NCBI GenBank assembly: GCA_026724425.1 | Contig: JAIUCV010000022.1 | Coordinates: 9,858,696-9,922,695 of the forward strand | DNA: 64,000 bases | Direction: 5' to 3' | Origin: Erythrophleum ivorense | Lineage: Eukaryota > Streptophyta > Magnoliopsida > Fabales > Fabaceae | Shown here: positions 1-9,831 of the stretch, in pieces | How the letters are laid out: every line of letters begins with the position of its first letter | Numbering within the stretch: the first letter of the stretch is position 1 | Notes under the pieces: model-generated | The model's database searches: none | What the model was told of the DNA's origin: nothing | The model's input: the letters and a program-made list of their open reading frames with translations, nothing else | Position numbers and translations under genes: made by a program

Positions 1-258
1 ATTAACTCCAATTAGGAAACTAACTCCAAGCTTTTTGAATTTGCACAACTTGCAATTTCTTCTTTTTTTTTCACTTTTTTTTCTGATTTTTTTTTGAATT
101 TTTTTTCCTTTTTTTGGAATGAGGATGGAGACACACAACAATGGAAGAGGGAAGAAGATAGAAGACAAAGATGAAGATGAAAAGATAACACAAATGGAAT
201 GAGAGAAAATATGAAGAATAGTGAAATGGAAACACAAAGATATACCTTGCACTAGCGA

Positions 259-276
259 ACCAAAGTTCTGATACCA
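259..276 (-). promoter_or_regulatory. Primer-binding site of C1
   Basis: On the minus strand this reads TGGTATCAGAACTTTGG, two bases after the LTR end (…GCATCA). It resembles the 3' end complement of plant initiator Met-tRNA (TGGTATCAGAGC), the usual minus-strand primer of plant LTR retrotransposons. One change (AGAAC for AGAGC) may weaken it. Confidence 0.75.
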
Positions 277-278
277 AA

Positions 279-826
279 TGATGCAAGACCCACTAGGAAC
301 ATGCCCTAGAGAACCTTCAACAATTCGAAACTATGCCCGGGATCGGCTAGAAACAAGAATGTTGGTCAAAGGAAAGACCCTAAGAGAACTTGTCTCTTAG
401 AACCCTAGCCTCAAGACGCCACAAAGGAAGACCAATCCTTTGATAAGTCACGTGAACTCTCAGAGAACACAAAGAAGCAAAAGCCTCTCAAAGTATTGAA
501 TAATATTTAAGTTCATTCATGATTCTCCAAAATAGAGTACAATAGGGGGCCTTTTATAGGCAAAGTTTCTAAAAGACTTAAAATCCTACTAAAACTAAAA
601 CTCTTAAAATCTAATTAGAAATATTTTAAACAATGCCTAAAATTAAGGAATAAGATTAAGATATTAATTTTAACTTAATCTCCTAGATAAGCTCCTTGAC
701 CAAGTCCAAAAAATAATATAATAATAAAAAACCGAAGTTCAAAAAGAGTTCTAGTCAAAACTAGAGTCCTAGTCAAAACTCATTAATATTAATGGGCTGG
801 ACATCTTGTATTTGAAATACTATTCA
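279..826 (-). repeat. LTR of family C, copy C1
   Basis: This is a near-identical inverted copy of 3754-4301, same length of about 548 bp. On the minus strand it begins TGAATAGTATTT and ends TTGCATCA. The 3' end is fixed by the adjacent primer-binding site. The 5' end is set by the first TG after the polyprotein tail and is less certain, because both full copies are preceded by the same tail sequence. Confidence 0.75.
551..560 (-). promoter_or_regulatory. TATA box of the C1 LTR
   Basis: The minus strand reads CCTATAAAAGG, matching the plus-strand copy at 4021. It lies about midway in the LTR, where a U3/R promoter is expected, followed at a suitable distance by TACTCTATTTTGG, a plausible start region. 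The start site itself is not shown by sequence. Confidence 0.55.
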
Positions 827-843
827 CGTCCTCTAGCTTCAAT

Positions 844-860
844 GGGCTCTTTAAGCATCA
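844..860. repeat. 17-bp direct repeat, first copy
   Basis: GGGCTCTTTAAGCATCA here is identical to 1450-1466, at the end of the truncated C2 5' LTR. Its reverse complement is at 3720-3736, at the end of the tail frame. The normal C LTR end lacks it, so it marks the inverted rearrangement. Confidence 0.7.
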
Positions 861-1332
861 ACTTGGGCTTGAATAAGCATGATTAAGGCTCTATTTGCTT
901 CCTCAATGCATGCATTAACATTATGGGCTTCTAATTCAGCAAATTGAAGCCCAATTGCTCTCTGTAGACGCTTAACTCTGCCTCTTGTCATTGGGCTTTT
1001 AACATGTTGGATATTAACTTTAGTTGCTCCATGGACCTTCTTAGGACATTGGGCTTCCACTTGGACTTTCACTTTTGTATATTTAAAGAGATGTTGATCA
1101 AATATGGATCTTGGGCTCTAAACTTGGGCCGACATCCAACATAGATATTATTTTGAGCTCTTTGAGATTTTTGGACATATACTAGCACAATTTGGGCCTC
1201 TTGAGCATAGGCCATCCTTTCATGAGCCATTTGGACCTGAATCATAGGCTTTTGAATGATTTGGGTTTCTTGATGGATGAGGGCTTCTCGAACTTGTAGT
1301 GCTTCAATGGGCATGCCTATTGATATTGTATC
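851..1332 (-). pseudogene. 3' end of a C-family polyprotein (integrase C-terminal tail), broken
   Basis: Two overlapping minus-strand frames cover this stretch. The downstream one (1072-851) ends with PMTRGRVKRLQRAIGLQFA…QAQVDA, the same tail found after gag in C2 (3526-3729). Short motifs of the PMTR-x-R type commonly end the integrase part of plant Ty3/gypsy polyproteins. The upstream frame (from about 1332 to 1069) translates to a Gln/Ala-rich stretch (…HERMAYAQEAQIVLVYVQ…) that I do not recognise; it may be a spacer or an extra reading frame between integrase and the 3' LTR. A frameshift near 1070 separates the two. The first 16 residues of the longer open frame (above 1333) are antisense LTR, so they do not belong to the gene. 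Confidence 0.55.
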
Positions 1333-1466
1333 ACAAGTTCTCTTAGGGTCTTTCCTTTGACCAACATTCTTGTTTCTAGCCAATCCCGGGCATAGTTTCG
1401 AATTGTTGAAGGTTCTCTAGGGCATGTTCCTATTGTTGAAGGTTCTCTAGGGCTCTTTAAGCATCA
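1333..1466 (+). repeat. Truncated 5' LTR of C2
   Basis: This corresponds to the last ~120 bp of the C LTR (ACAAGTTCTCTTAGGGTC onward). Near its end it holds a local duplication of TTGTTGAAGGTTCTCTAGGG (1379-1398 region and 1433-1452 region), and then the 17-bp segment GGGCTCTTTAAGCATCA in place of the usual GTGGGTCTTGCATCA. The first ~410 bp of the LTR, including the TATA box, are missing. Confidence 0.75.
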
Positions 1467-1468
1467 TT

Positions 1469-1486
1469 TGGTATTAGAGCTTTGGT
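1469..1486 (+). promoter_or_regulatory. Primer-binding site of C2
   Basis: TGGTATTAGAGCTTTGG lies two bases after the LTR end. It resembles the initiator Met-tRNA primer site with one C-to-T change. Confidence 0.8.
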
Positions 1487-1629
1487 TCGCAAGTACAAGG
1501 TATATTTTTGTGTTTTTCCTACCATTGTTCTTCATACCTTCTCTCCTTCCATTTGTGTTATCTTCTCATCTTCATCTTTATCTTCTATCTTCTTCCTTCT
1601 TCCATTGTTGTGTGCCTCTATACTCATTC

Positions 1630-1777
1630 GAAAAAAAAAAGGGAGAGTGTGATACTCCAAAAAAAAAAATTCAAAAAAAAAAGAAAAAAAAAAGAGAAAT
1701 TCGAAAAAAAAAGTGAAAAAAAGAGAAATTCGAAAAAAAAATAAAAAAAAAGAGAAAGAAAGAGTGAAAAAAAAAGT
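1630..1777 (+). repeat. Low-complexity A-rich/purine tract in the C2 leader
   Basis: This is a run of poly-A stretches broken by G, GAG and TTCG (GAGAAATTCG occurs twice). The matching pyrimidine tract in C1 is at about 60-115 on the other strand. It opens several overlapping frames full of Lys or Phe that are not genes. Confidence 0.8.
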
Positions 1778-1788
1778 TGCAAGTTGTG

Positions 1789-1896
1789 GAGTTAGTTTCC
1801 TAATTGGAGACAATTTCCTAATTAGAGTTAGTTTCCTAGTTGGAATTAATTTCCTAATTGGACTCAATTTCCTAATTGGACTTAGTTTCCTAATTT
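1789..1896 (+). repeat. Six tandem copies of an 18-bp unit
   Basis: Six consecutive 18-base units start at 1789, 1807, 1825, 1843, 1861 and 1879. All share a core of (A/G)(A)TTTCCTA(A/G)TT; the first is GAGTTAGTTTCCTAATTG. The period is exact with no indels. Since 18 is a multiple of 3, both strands show repetitive open frames that are unlikely to be translated. At least one unit is present in the C1 leader at the left edge (about 1-28). Confidence 0.9.
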
Positions 1897-2359
1897 TCAG
1901 ATTTTCTTAAAGTTGGTTTCTTAATTTCCCAAGTAGTTTCCTATTTTTAAAGTTTCTTATTTTTAGATTTTTCCCATTTTCTTCTCCTTCCTTCCAAGCC
2001 ATCCCAACCTCCTCTCCCCCTTTATTTTCCTTTCCTCTTTACCTTTTTGTTACATACCCTCTTTTCTCCTTTGTTTGATTCTTTGGGAATTTGCATTTTA
2101 GGATTCTAGTTCTTTTTTATTGCCACTAGTATGATCTTTTCTTTTGATTTGCTTGTGACTTGCTTAGAACACTTGTAAGAAGCAAATTGTTGAGTGGTAA
2201 AAGGCAAGAGTGCAATTAACATTAAAAGAAAAAGCCAAAAAGAGTTAAACACGAGCGAACTTATCATCTTATGAGTGTAAACACGTGAGCTAGTGAGTTG
2301 CGAGGTCCTATATCTTTCTTTGCTTGGTTTTTTTTTTTGGTACAAACTAATATTTTAGG

Positions 2360-3520
2360 ATGTCTGGAGAATCTGAGCATAGTGACTTTGACATGAAAGT
2401 CTAGGTTAAAGCTGTTCAAAGTACTCTTGAGAAACTAAGTGCCAGATTAGATGATGTGGAGTCTTCTTCCAATAAGAGGACCAATAGAAGGCGAGCTCAA
2501 GTGGAGCTTGATGATGATGCTGAGTCTGACTTTGAGGAGTCCCATACTCAGAGAGGTAGACAATCATCATGCAATAAGGATGGTGGTCTCGGAAATATCA
2601 AGATGAAGATTCCATCATTCCCTAGGAAAAATGACCCAGACCAGTACTTAGATTGGGAAAGAAAAGTGGAGCATATATTCGAGTGCCACTCTTACACTGA
2701 GGCGAAGAAAGTAAAACTTGCTGCAGTAGAGTTTACTGACTATGCTAGCATCTGGTGGGATCAACTCTTACTCACCCGAAGATGTACCAGTGAAGGTCCA
2801 ATTCGTGATTGGCAAGAGATGAAAATTATCATGTGCAAACGGTTTATCCCTAGTTACTATTATAGGGAATTGCATAAGAGGCTCCAAAAGCTAAAGCAAG
2901 GTTCTATGAGTGTGGAAGATTACTATCAAGAAATGGAGATTGCCATGATTAAGGCAAATGTGGAGGAAGACCGTGAAGCAACCATGGCCCGATTCATTGA
3001 GGGCTTAAATCCTAATATAGCTGCCCAAGTTGATTTATACAATTACCTAGATATGGAGGAGCTCTTGCATAGAGCTATCAAGGTGGAAAAGCAACTAAGG
3101 GCTCGACAAAAGCTGAAAGTGACATCTAACTCGAGTTCTTGGAGGGATTCCAAAGTCCCCTTCAAACCAAAGACTGATTTCAAGTCTAAGGAGGACAGTA
3201 AGGTAAAACCCTTTCAGGTTAAGGGTAAAACTGAGTCAAAACCTTTCTCATCTTCTAATCCTACTGCTTCCTCCTCTAAGCTTAGATGCTTTAAATGTAA
3301 TGGTTTCGGTCACATTGCTTCACAATGTCTGAACAAACGAACTATGATTGTTTTTGAGAATGGTGATGTGACTAGTGCTAGTAGTGAGTCTGAGGTGAAT
3401 GAGATGCCACCCCTGACTGATGACTCAGATTTAGAGTTAACTGAAGCTGTAAATGGTGAAGCCCTTGTGGCTAGGCGTGCTCTCAACATTCAACCTAAAG
3501 AAGATCTTGAGGTAGAGTAA
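2360..3520 (+). pseudogene. gag: Retrotransposon gag (capsid/nucleocapsid) of C2, one premature TAG
   Basis: Gag forms the particle that packages element RNA. The natural start is ATG at 2360 (MSGESEHSDFD), followed in the same frame by a TAG at 2402-2404, after which the frame is open to 3520. The stretch from about 2590 to 3120 is a typical Ty3/gypsy gag domain (…DQYLDWERKVEHIF…, IWWDQL, SVEDYYQEMEIAM, FIEGLNP). A zinc knuckle CFKCNGFGHIASQC (CX2CX4HX4C) is intact at 3287-3328. The frame ends with an acidic linker, just where protease would begin in a full element. An ATG at 2456 could restart translation and give 354 residues that keep the capsid domain and knuckle. It looks most like chromoviral gags of CRM/Reina type from memory, but that clade call is uncertain. 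Confidence 0.85.
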
Positions 3521-3525
3521 GTAAT

Positions 3526-3729
3526 ATGAACCAGACTCATGTGAGGAAGGATGCTCGTGTGGAAAAAGACTTGATGATAGATGACCCAATGACAAGAGGA
3601 AGAGTTAAGCGTCTACAAAGAGCAATTGGGCTTCAATTTGCTGAATTAGAAGCGCATAATGTTAGTGCATGCATTGAGGAAGCAAATAGAGCCTTAATCA
3701 TGCTTATTCAAGCCCAAGTTGATGCTTAA
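3526..3729 (+). pseudogene. Residual C-terminal tail of the C2 polyprotein
   Basis: A 67-codon frame in a different register from gag begins five bases after the gag stop. It carries DDPMTRGRVKRLQRAIGLQ and ends QAQVDA, as in C1. In a complete element this would be the end of integrase. Its position against gag shows that a single internal deletion removed protease through the integrase core. It is unlikely to be expressed as a separate protein. Confidence 0.6.
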
Positions 3730-3753
3730 AGAGCCCATTGAAGCTAGAGGACG

Positions 3754-4301
3754 TGAATAGTATTTCGAATACAAGATGTCCAGCCCATTAATATTAATTA
3801 GTTTTGACTAGGACTTTAGTTTTGACTAGAACTCTTTTTGAATTTCATTTTTTTATTATTATATTATTTTTTGGACTTGGTCAATGAGCTTATCTAGGAG
3901 ATTAAGTTAAAATTAATATCTTAATCTTATTCCTTGATTTTAGGCATTGTTTAAAATATTTCTAATTAGATTTTAAGAGTTTTAGTTTTAGTAGGATTTT
4001 AAGTCTTTTAGAAACTTTGCCTATAAAAGGCCCCCTATTGTACTCTATTTTGGAGAATCATGAATGAACTTGAATATTATTCAATACTTTGAGAGGCTTT
4101 TGCTTCTTTGTGTTCTTTGAGAGTTCACGTGACTTATCAAAGGATTGGTCTTCCTTTGTGGCGTCTTGAGACTAGGGTTCTAAGAGACAAGTTCTCTTAG
4201 GGTCTTTCCTTTGACCAACATTCTTGTTTCTAGCCGATCCTGGGCATAGTTTCGAATTGTTGAAGGTTCTCTAGGGCATGTTCCTAGTGGGTCTTGCATC
4301 A
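3754..4301 (+). repeat. 3' LTR of C2
   Basis: TGAATAGTATTT…TTGCATCA, about 548 bp, matches 279-826 inverted. TATA box at 4021-4030 (CTATAAAAGG). The 3' end is confirmed by the switch to family A LTR sequence a few bases on. Confidence 0.8.
4021..4030 (+). promoter_or_regulatory. TATA box of the C2 3' LTR
   Basis: CTATAAAAGG followed by CCCCCTATTGTACTC is a strong TATA context. It would drive transcription rightward into the A LTR at 4302. The C2 5' LTR has lost this part, so only the 3' LTR keeps a promoter. Confidence 0.6.
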
Positions 4302-7300
4302 TTTGGTGCTATTTGTTGTGTCTAGGCTCAAAAGAAGAAATTTCATCTAGTTGTGATTGTGAGACTAAGAAGGGAGAAGAGAAATTGAAAAGGAAGGCTT
4401 GTGTTGGCTTATAAGGTAACTCTCCACTCTTTCTTGTTGTATTCTTAGATGTGTAATAGTCATTGTATGCTTTTGTATATGCTTGTATTGTGAGATATGA
4501 CATTCGATGTTGCCTTAATACATTAATACCAATATGCTTATATTTTGGGTTGTGAAAATTACTCGGGTGAGGTAGTGCCAAAAATCCCTTGAGATGGGTG
4601 AAGTGGAGCTAAAAGTCTCTAAACTAAGGGTGAGGCCAATCCAAAAGTCCCAAAAATCGGGTGAGGCTAGACCAAAAGTCCCTAGAGCTTATTCTTGGCA
4701 TTGATATGATATTTATGGCATGAAAATTATGTGTTGTGTAATTGTGAATGGTTTGCATGCTTTGACTTGTTTATATATCTTGATTGCTTCCTTGAATGAG
4801 TGTATAAGCTATTGAGATTCTATGAATCTCACCCCCTTCCCTCTCCCATCTCATATGGTCTAAGTGGAGCTCAAGAGCTTAAGAGTAGAGGCCATGAGGC
4901 ATAGATGGCCCCTTTTTACACTTTTGCATACTTTGGCATAGTTTGATGTATAGGAAAGCCAAAGTGCTCATGTATATATATTCTTTTTTTGATGTAAATG
5001 CTTAAATGTAATACCTTCCTATATAACGCCTCTCCTACTACTGATGCCTTATATAGGACTTAAAAGAGCCATTGGAAATTTAAACTAATAAAAATTTTCT
5101 TCCCCGACATATGTTTTCTGAACTTGCTCATACAATTTTACTATTCATTTGGTCATTCCCATATTATTGTCTAACTTTGAAAATAATCAATTAATTATAG
5201 AAAAATCATATGAGGTTGGTTCAATGCTCTAATTCAAGCTCTCTAAGTCCTTTACAAGAAAAAAATACTTACTCAACAGAATACATATGAATTCGTATAG
5301 AAATATCCTTACAAAAATCGGATGATTTTACCTCTCCTTTAACATATTATTGTATTTATATTGATTTGTCCTTACATGAGTGCATGTATCTTTGCATTCT
5401 AAGCACGCTAGCCATATTCTCTTTACTTAAGAGTCGAGTATATACATGGTTCTCTATTATATACTTGAGTACCTTACAACACCATAGCATAACTTATACA
5501 TACAAGAATTCAAGATACTTAATTACATGACCAAAATGTGATACATAAAAGTAAAGTCCTCGGTTCATGCCTTTACACCTTTTGCCCTTTCTTTGCCTGA
5601 GCTCGGACCTAATATTAGTTATGTTTGGGGTGAGATTATGAAATCTTAGTAGTAGTAAACCAATCTCATCCACAAGCTAGCATGTAAGTACATAACATAA
5701 TGTCAATCAAGGTATCACATACTACATAGTGATGCAAGGAATTTCATACAAGGCCAAGCAATATCCTCATATACATGTCTCATCTTATAGCATAAATGGC
5801 ATTCAGTATAACATAATACTCATCATTATACCAACACACAAGCTTAAAGAAAGAGAAAGGAAAACTACTACTTTAGAAATCTTGCTCCTTAAGCTTTAGG
5901 ACTCGACCCACTTACTCTTGAAGTTTCCAAACAATTATCAAACCCTATAATCATAATAATGATTCATTACAATTAACATATGGACCCAAAATTCTAAAGT
6001 AATATAGCCCTTTTTAACTTAATAGGACCATTAGAATTGGAAAATCTAACTTCTTCCCTTCCAATTGACTATGGCTGAATAGTATGTATTTCTTGGCCAA
6101 AATTTAGCAATTTTATTCCATGAGTTTTGGGGGCTTTCTTATAGGTATTCCTAGCTAAAAGAACCCTTTTGAATCCATTGGAAAGGATAAATTATCAAAT
6201 TCCAGCCCAAACAACACGTTTTGTCATAACATATGCTAGCTCCGTTTTAGGTCTGAAAGTGAGTTTCTTTGGTTCTAGAAATTCCATAGCCTCTTCCTTT
6301 ATGTTTTAGGGCTTGAAATTTGGTATACATGACTTTAAGACATTAAGAAAACACCATAAAATTTTGGGAAAATTTGGATAGCATCTCCCCAACATTTTCA
6401 TTTTCATTTTCCCAAAAATTTACAATCTTTGTGTTTTTCAAGGTTCCAACAAACAACAAAATAGATGAGCTCATGTGCCCTCCATAGCCAATATATAAAC
6501 TCCATTTCTAGGCCTTAATATTCAACATATAAACTCAATTTCTAGTGCTCCATATGCTGTCTAAAAGTGACTCATAACTAGGGTTTAACAAAACTAACTT
6601 AAAATATGTGATTTTCAAGTGCAAGGTGGAAAAAACTTACTCTTTAAGCTTAATCCTTGCTTCCTTTGCTTTTATCACTCTAAAATCCTTTCTCTCCCCA
6701 CTTAGAGCAACACTCCACCTTGAAGAAAAGATGAATATGTAGCTGCCCTTTGGAGAAAATGGTTGGAAGATGGAGAAGATAAAGAAATTTGGTGGAGAAT
6801 GGTGGTAATTTTGCTTTGTTTCACTTCCTCTCCCACTTTTTCTCCCTTTCTCTCTCTCTTCACGGTTTTCTTTCTTTCTCCCTTGTGTGTGGCATGAAAA
6901 TGGTGGAATGGAAGTGAAGGAGATGAATCTAATGAAGTTAAATAGTCATACTAAATTTGAACCCTTTGATCAACCTTTTCAAGATCAAATCTTAACCTTC
7001 CATTCTTTTTTCTTTTAATTTTCTAATTTCATAACTAAATATCTTTTTCCAAAAATTTTTGGCCACACACTTGGAAGCCTTTTCTTAGCCCTTAAGTCAT
7101 GGTTAGTAACCATGGTTAATTTCCTTAACTCAACCATGGTTAACTTTTAACTTAACCATAATTAGTTTCTAACTTAACCATGGTTAGTTCTTTAAAACAA
7201 CTAAAATCCTTTCCTCTTTCTTTTTTCTTTTTTTTTTATTTATATTTGGGTTTCATCTTCTCTAAAACCCTAATTATATATTCTCTTCTCTTTTGGGCCT

Positions 7301-9413
7301 TTAGAACCAGCTATTAGGCCTTACAGCTGTCTAAAAATCGGTATCCGGGCCCGATTAAGGTTTTACGGTACAATGCCTACCTTTAGATTTTTTACAATTT
7401 ATAAATATGATTTCTTCTACTTTCTGGCCATATTGAGCTTTAAACATAGATCAGGGGCCCTTAACCTCAATCCTCATAAATTTCGGTGTCAATCGGACAC
7501 CTGAGTCTTATAGGTGTAATTTTCACCGTTCTGTATTATGATTATGTTATAAAATTTTTATTTACTGCAATTTAGTCTCTAAAACTCCTTCAGGGTTTTT
7601 TAGCCCTTTAGCTATTTTTATTTTTGTAGTTGTTATAACTTTTTTTTTCTATTTTGCTTATAATTACTGATCGGGCTAACCGGATCCTAGACCGGATCCC
7701 GCCTGGCCATCTGGATAACTTGTCCTTATTGGACCCATCTCATCAAATGGAGTTTAACTATGGGTCATGGATTTCTAAGATTCTTACCCGATTTTCTGAT
7801 ATTCGTGCCTAAAGCCACGAATATAAGGTGAAACTAGAGTTTCTTGAACTTTCAAGTAATTTATACATCTTACCCTGCTCATAATGTTTTCTTTGCATTT
7901 TGGTCCCTGGCTCCTTCATACTTGACTTTGGAGGCTCTTCGGGACCTTTTTTTTATCCTTTTTTTTTTCATCTATTTTAGCCCCAATTTTTGGGCACCTC
8001 TGGCCTTGATTCATCATTATTGGCGGTCTAAAAGATTATTATAATTTCATTAGACCTTAATTTACTCTATTTGGGGGACTTCCTTTTGTATCTGGTGAAT
8101 TTCGCACGTTGAAGGAGAAACCATATGTTACATTTCTCGCGTTTCCTTACATTTTCTTAGATATGCAGAAAATCAGATGTTACATTAAACAAGTGTAAAA
8201 GTAGTGTATGGAACCAAAGTAATGAAATTATGAGATTTGGCTCCTTTGTGGCTTGTATGTGGTAATGTATTTTTGCCCGTAGCATGGTGAGTTTGAGATG
8301 TGTGTTGATTTGGATCACTTGGGCAAGTCATATATGTTGTGTTTATACTTTAAAATTTGTCCAAGAGGTGCTAGAGTATGTAGGAGACCATTTACTTCCA
8401 TTTTGAACCATTTATGGTATCAAAATTGCCAAATTTAGGAGCTTTGTCAATGTATGACCAAATGAGCTCATCTTGATATGAAATTTGGCATGCCTCTAGA
8501 GCTTGTTGAGAGTTTCTTGGAAAGCTAAAGTGGGTAATATTGGGAAGTTTAGGGAATATTTGACGAATTGTTGAAATTGGAGAATTTTTTGGTTTTGGTT
8601 ATTGTACTGTGCAACTAGGTTTAAAAATGAATCTGTGTCATTCATACTCCAAATGATGTCCAATTGTCATGAAATTTTATGGACATAAACTAGACATCCA
8701 CAGTGACCTACACCAATTGGAGGTCTGTAGAGGGAGAAACAACTTTCTGAAGTTCGGTGTCAATATTAGGGAAGCCATCTGACCTTCGTTACTGTTCTAT
8801 CAGTTTTTGAGGTCCAAAGGCTACTGAAATGATCTGAACTTATTTTTTTCCTCTAGTTAACATCAGTATCTTTTCAAATTGGTATAGTTTTCCTAGATTA
8901 TATTTTTTTGGAATTAGTTATGAATTTTTTATGTTCATGATAGTAAGCTGCATTAGTACCAGGGACAGCCAGACCTCTGTCTCTTTTTTTATGTCAAACA
9001 TGATTCAAACGCTTAGATTGGTGTTTGGAATTATTTTTAATGTAAATTTAACATCCAGAGCTTTCCAGAAAGCTATGGTTTGCTTGATTTTCATTTTTTT
9101 AGAATTAATTATGATTTTTCAAAGTTAGAGCCAAAAATTTGACTTTTGGGCCCATTTGAGAAATTGCATTTTCTTGGTTTTTGGCTTTATATCCATGGTT
9201 CATGGGTTGTTTTATGCTATGTATAAGTTATATAAATATAGTTTGAGTAGAGAATGTGAATGATGGGTTCATGCAACCCACAAAGCAAAATATGAGCATT
9301 TAAACCCCGACTTAAAGTATTAAAATACCACGGTTTTAGTCCTTTTCATTGGAAATCATATAGAATCAAGCCAAGAGGGAGATTAATTGAGATTAAGACA
9401 TTATGGTGTTACA
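4302..9413 (+). mobile_element. Family A LTR, plus orientation, 5'-truncated and split by a B solo LTR
   Basis: 4302-5006 and 8190-9413 together match about 1.93 kb of the reverse complement of the A1/A2 LTRs, from TTGTTGTGTCTAGGCTC to the terminus …ATTATGGTGTTACA at 9413. The 5' ~0.8 kb, with the CTATAG array, should lie left of the C insertion and outside the window. The gap 5007-8184 is a separate insertion with its own TSD. The LTR ends against a minus-strand A LTR piece (9414-9831), so it probably inserted into that older copy. Whether it is a solo LTR or the end of a full element cannot be told from here. Confidence 0.8.
5007..8184 (-). mobile_element. Family B solo LTR B1 (TSD ttaaa)
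   Basis: The insertion starts TGTAATACC and ends …AGATGTTACA. It is flanked by the 5-bp direct repeat TTAAA at 5002-5006 and 8185-8189, and it precisely interrupts the A LTR. It is 3,178 bp, has no coding domain, and its right end (GGGGGACTTCCTTTTGTATCTGG … CAGATGTTACA) matches the right ends of other B LTRs (18660-18787, and 56699 inverted). By analogy with A1/A2 it is read on the minus strand. Its left ~2 kb is more diverged from the other B copies, so a distinct subfamily is likely. Several CCATGGTTA motifs (7100-7190) and AT-rich tracts were seen, but no gene. Confidence 0.8.
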
Positions 9414-9831
9414 TTTTTCTTGTTCTTCCTTTTTCTTATTCTTCCTTCCTTCTCTAAGTCTCTCTCTCTCTCCACAACCATTTTCCCTATTTTGGTCGAA
9501 GCCTAAGTCGGTTAGAAGGAAAGGGGAAGGTCTAGACTCTTTAAGAAGCAAAATCCTTTTTTTTCACGCTTTTTCAGACTAACCCTCGCTATAGCGAAGA
9601 ATAACCCTCATTACGAAGAGCGCGTATCAGTCCCAGGCCCCTGTTTTCACTACGGCGCACGCTATTGCAAGAAACCCCCTGGTTTTTGTATGAGATGCTC
9701 AAACTCGCTATAGTTAGAAGGATTCTCGCTATAGCGAACAGGCACTCTTGCTATAGTTAGGCCATTTCTCGCTATAGCTAGTAGACTTAGAAAATTTCAG
9801 GACTTCAAAATTTTTTTTTCTAGTTGTTACA
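9414..9831 (-). repeat. End fragment of a minus-strand family A LTR
   Basis: This matches the last ~420 bp (right side) of the A1 LTRs: CTCTCTCTCTCC, the TTTTGGTCGAAGC motif, the CTATAG array and the terminus TTGTTACA at 9831. CCGAC (9832-9836) would be one copy of its TSD, the other lying off the left edge. The rest of this LTR was displaced leftward by the plus-strand A insertion. Confidence 0.75.
9585..9784 (-). repeat. CTATAG palindrome array (A LTR fragment)
   Basis: Degenerate copies of CGCTATAGCG / AGCTATAGCT occur every 20-40 bp. Some units here have decayed (CTCATTACGAAG, CTATTGCAAG). See 24604-24843 for the best description. Confidence 0.8.

Larger units (their letters stand above)
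1..1332 (-). mobile_element. Family C LTR retrotransposon copy C1, partial, minus strand
   Basis: Read on the minus strand this piece runs from a polyprotein tail (1332 to 851), through an LTR (826 to 279), a primer-binding site (276 to 259) and into a leader that leaves the window at position 1. An LTR flanked on both sides by internal sequence means either a tandem pair sharing one LTR or a rearranged copy. The LTR and tail match the plus-strand C2 copy in inverted orientation (279-1002 against 3585-4301). The right edge near 1333 is an abrupt switch to plus-strand C LTR sequence without an LTR terminus or TSD, so the junction comes from a rearrangement and not from a simple insertion. Confidence 0.75.
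1333..4301 (+). mobile_element. Family C element C2: gag-only, pol deleted
   Basis: Plus-strand order: 5'-truncated LTR (1333-1466), primer-binding site (1469), leader with purine tracts and an 18-bp repeat, gag with zinc knuckle (2360-3520), then directly the short polyprotein tail (3526-3729) and a complete 3' LTR (3754-4301). Protease, reverse transcriptase, RNase H and the integrase core are absent. The result is a compact non-autonomous derivative that would have needed enzymes from a full-length relative. After 4301 the sequence continues as family A LTR (TGCTATTTGTTGTGTCTAGG from about 4307), so the right edge is a true insertion border. The matching left border lies beyond the rearranged junction and is not visible. 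Confidence 0.8.

Noticed and set aside
1532..1867. Repetitive minus-strand frame with IRKL(T/S)P repeats
   Set aside because: Produced by the 18-bp tandem repeat and poly-A tract of the C2 leader, since 18 is a multiple of three.
1789..1896. CRISPR-like array of short regular repeats
   Set aside because: Units are directly tandem with no spacers, in plant retrotransposon DNA.
7100..7190. CCATGGTTA motif cluster as a protein-binding array
   Set aside because: Only a few irregular copies in a diverged solo LTR, and I saw no counterpart in other B copies; probably chance or local duplication.
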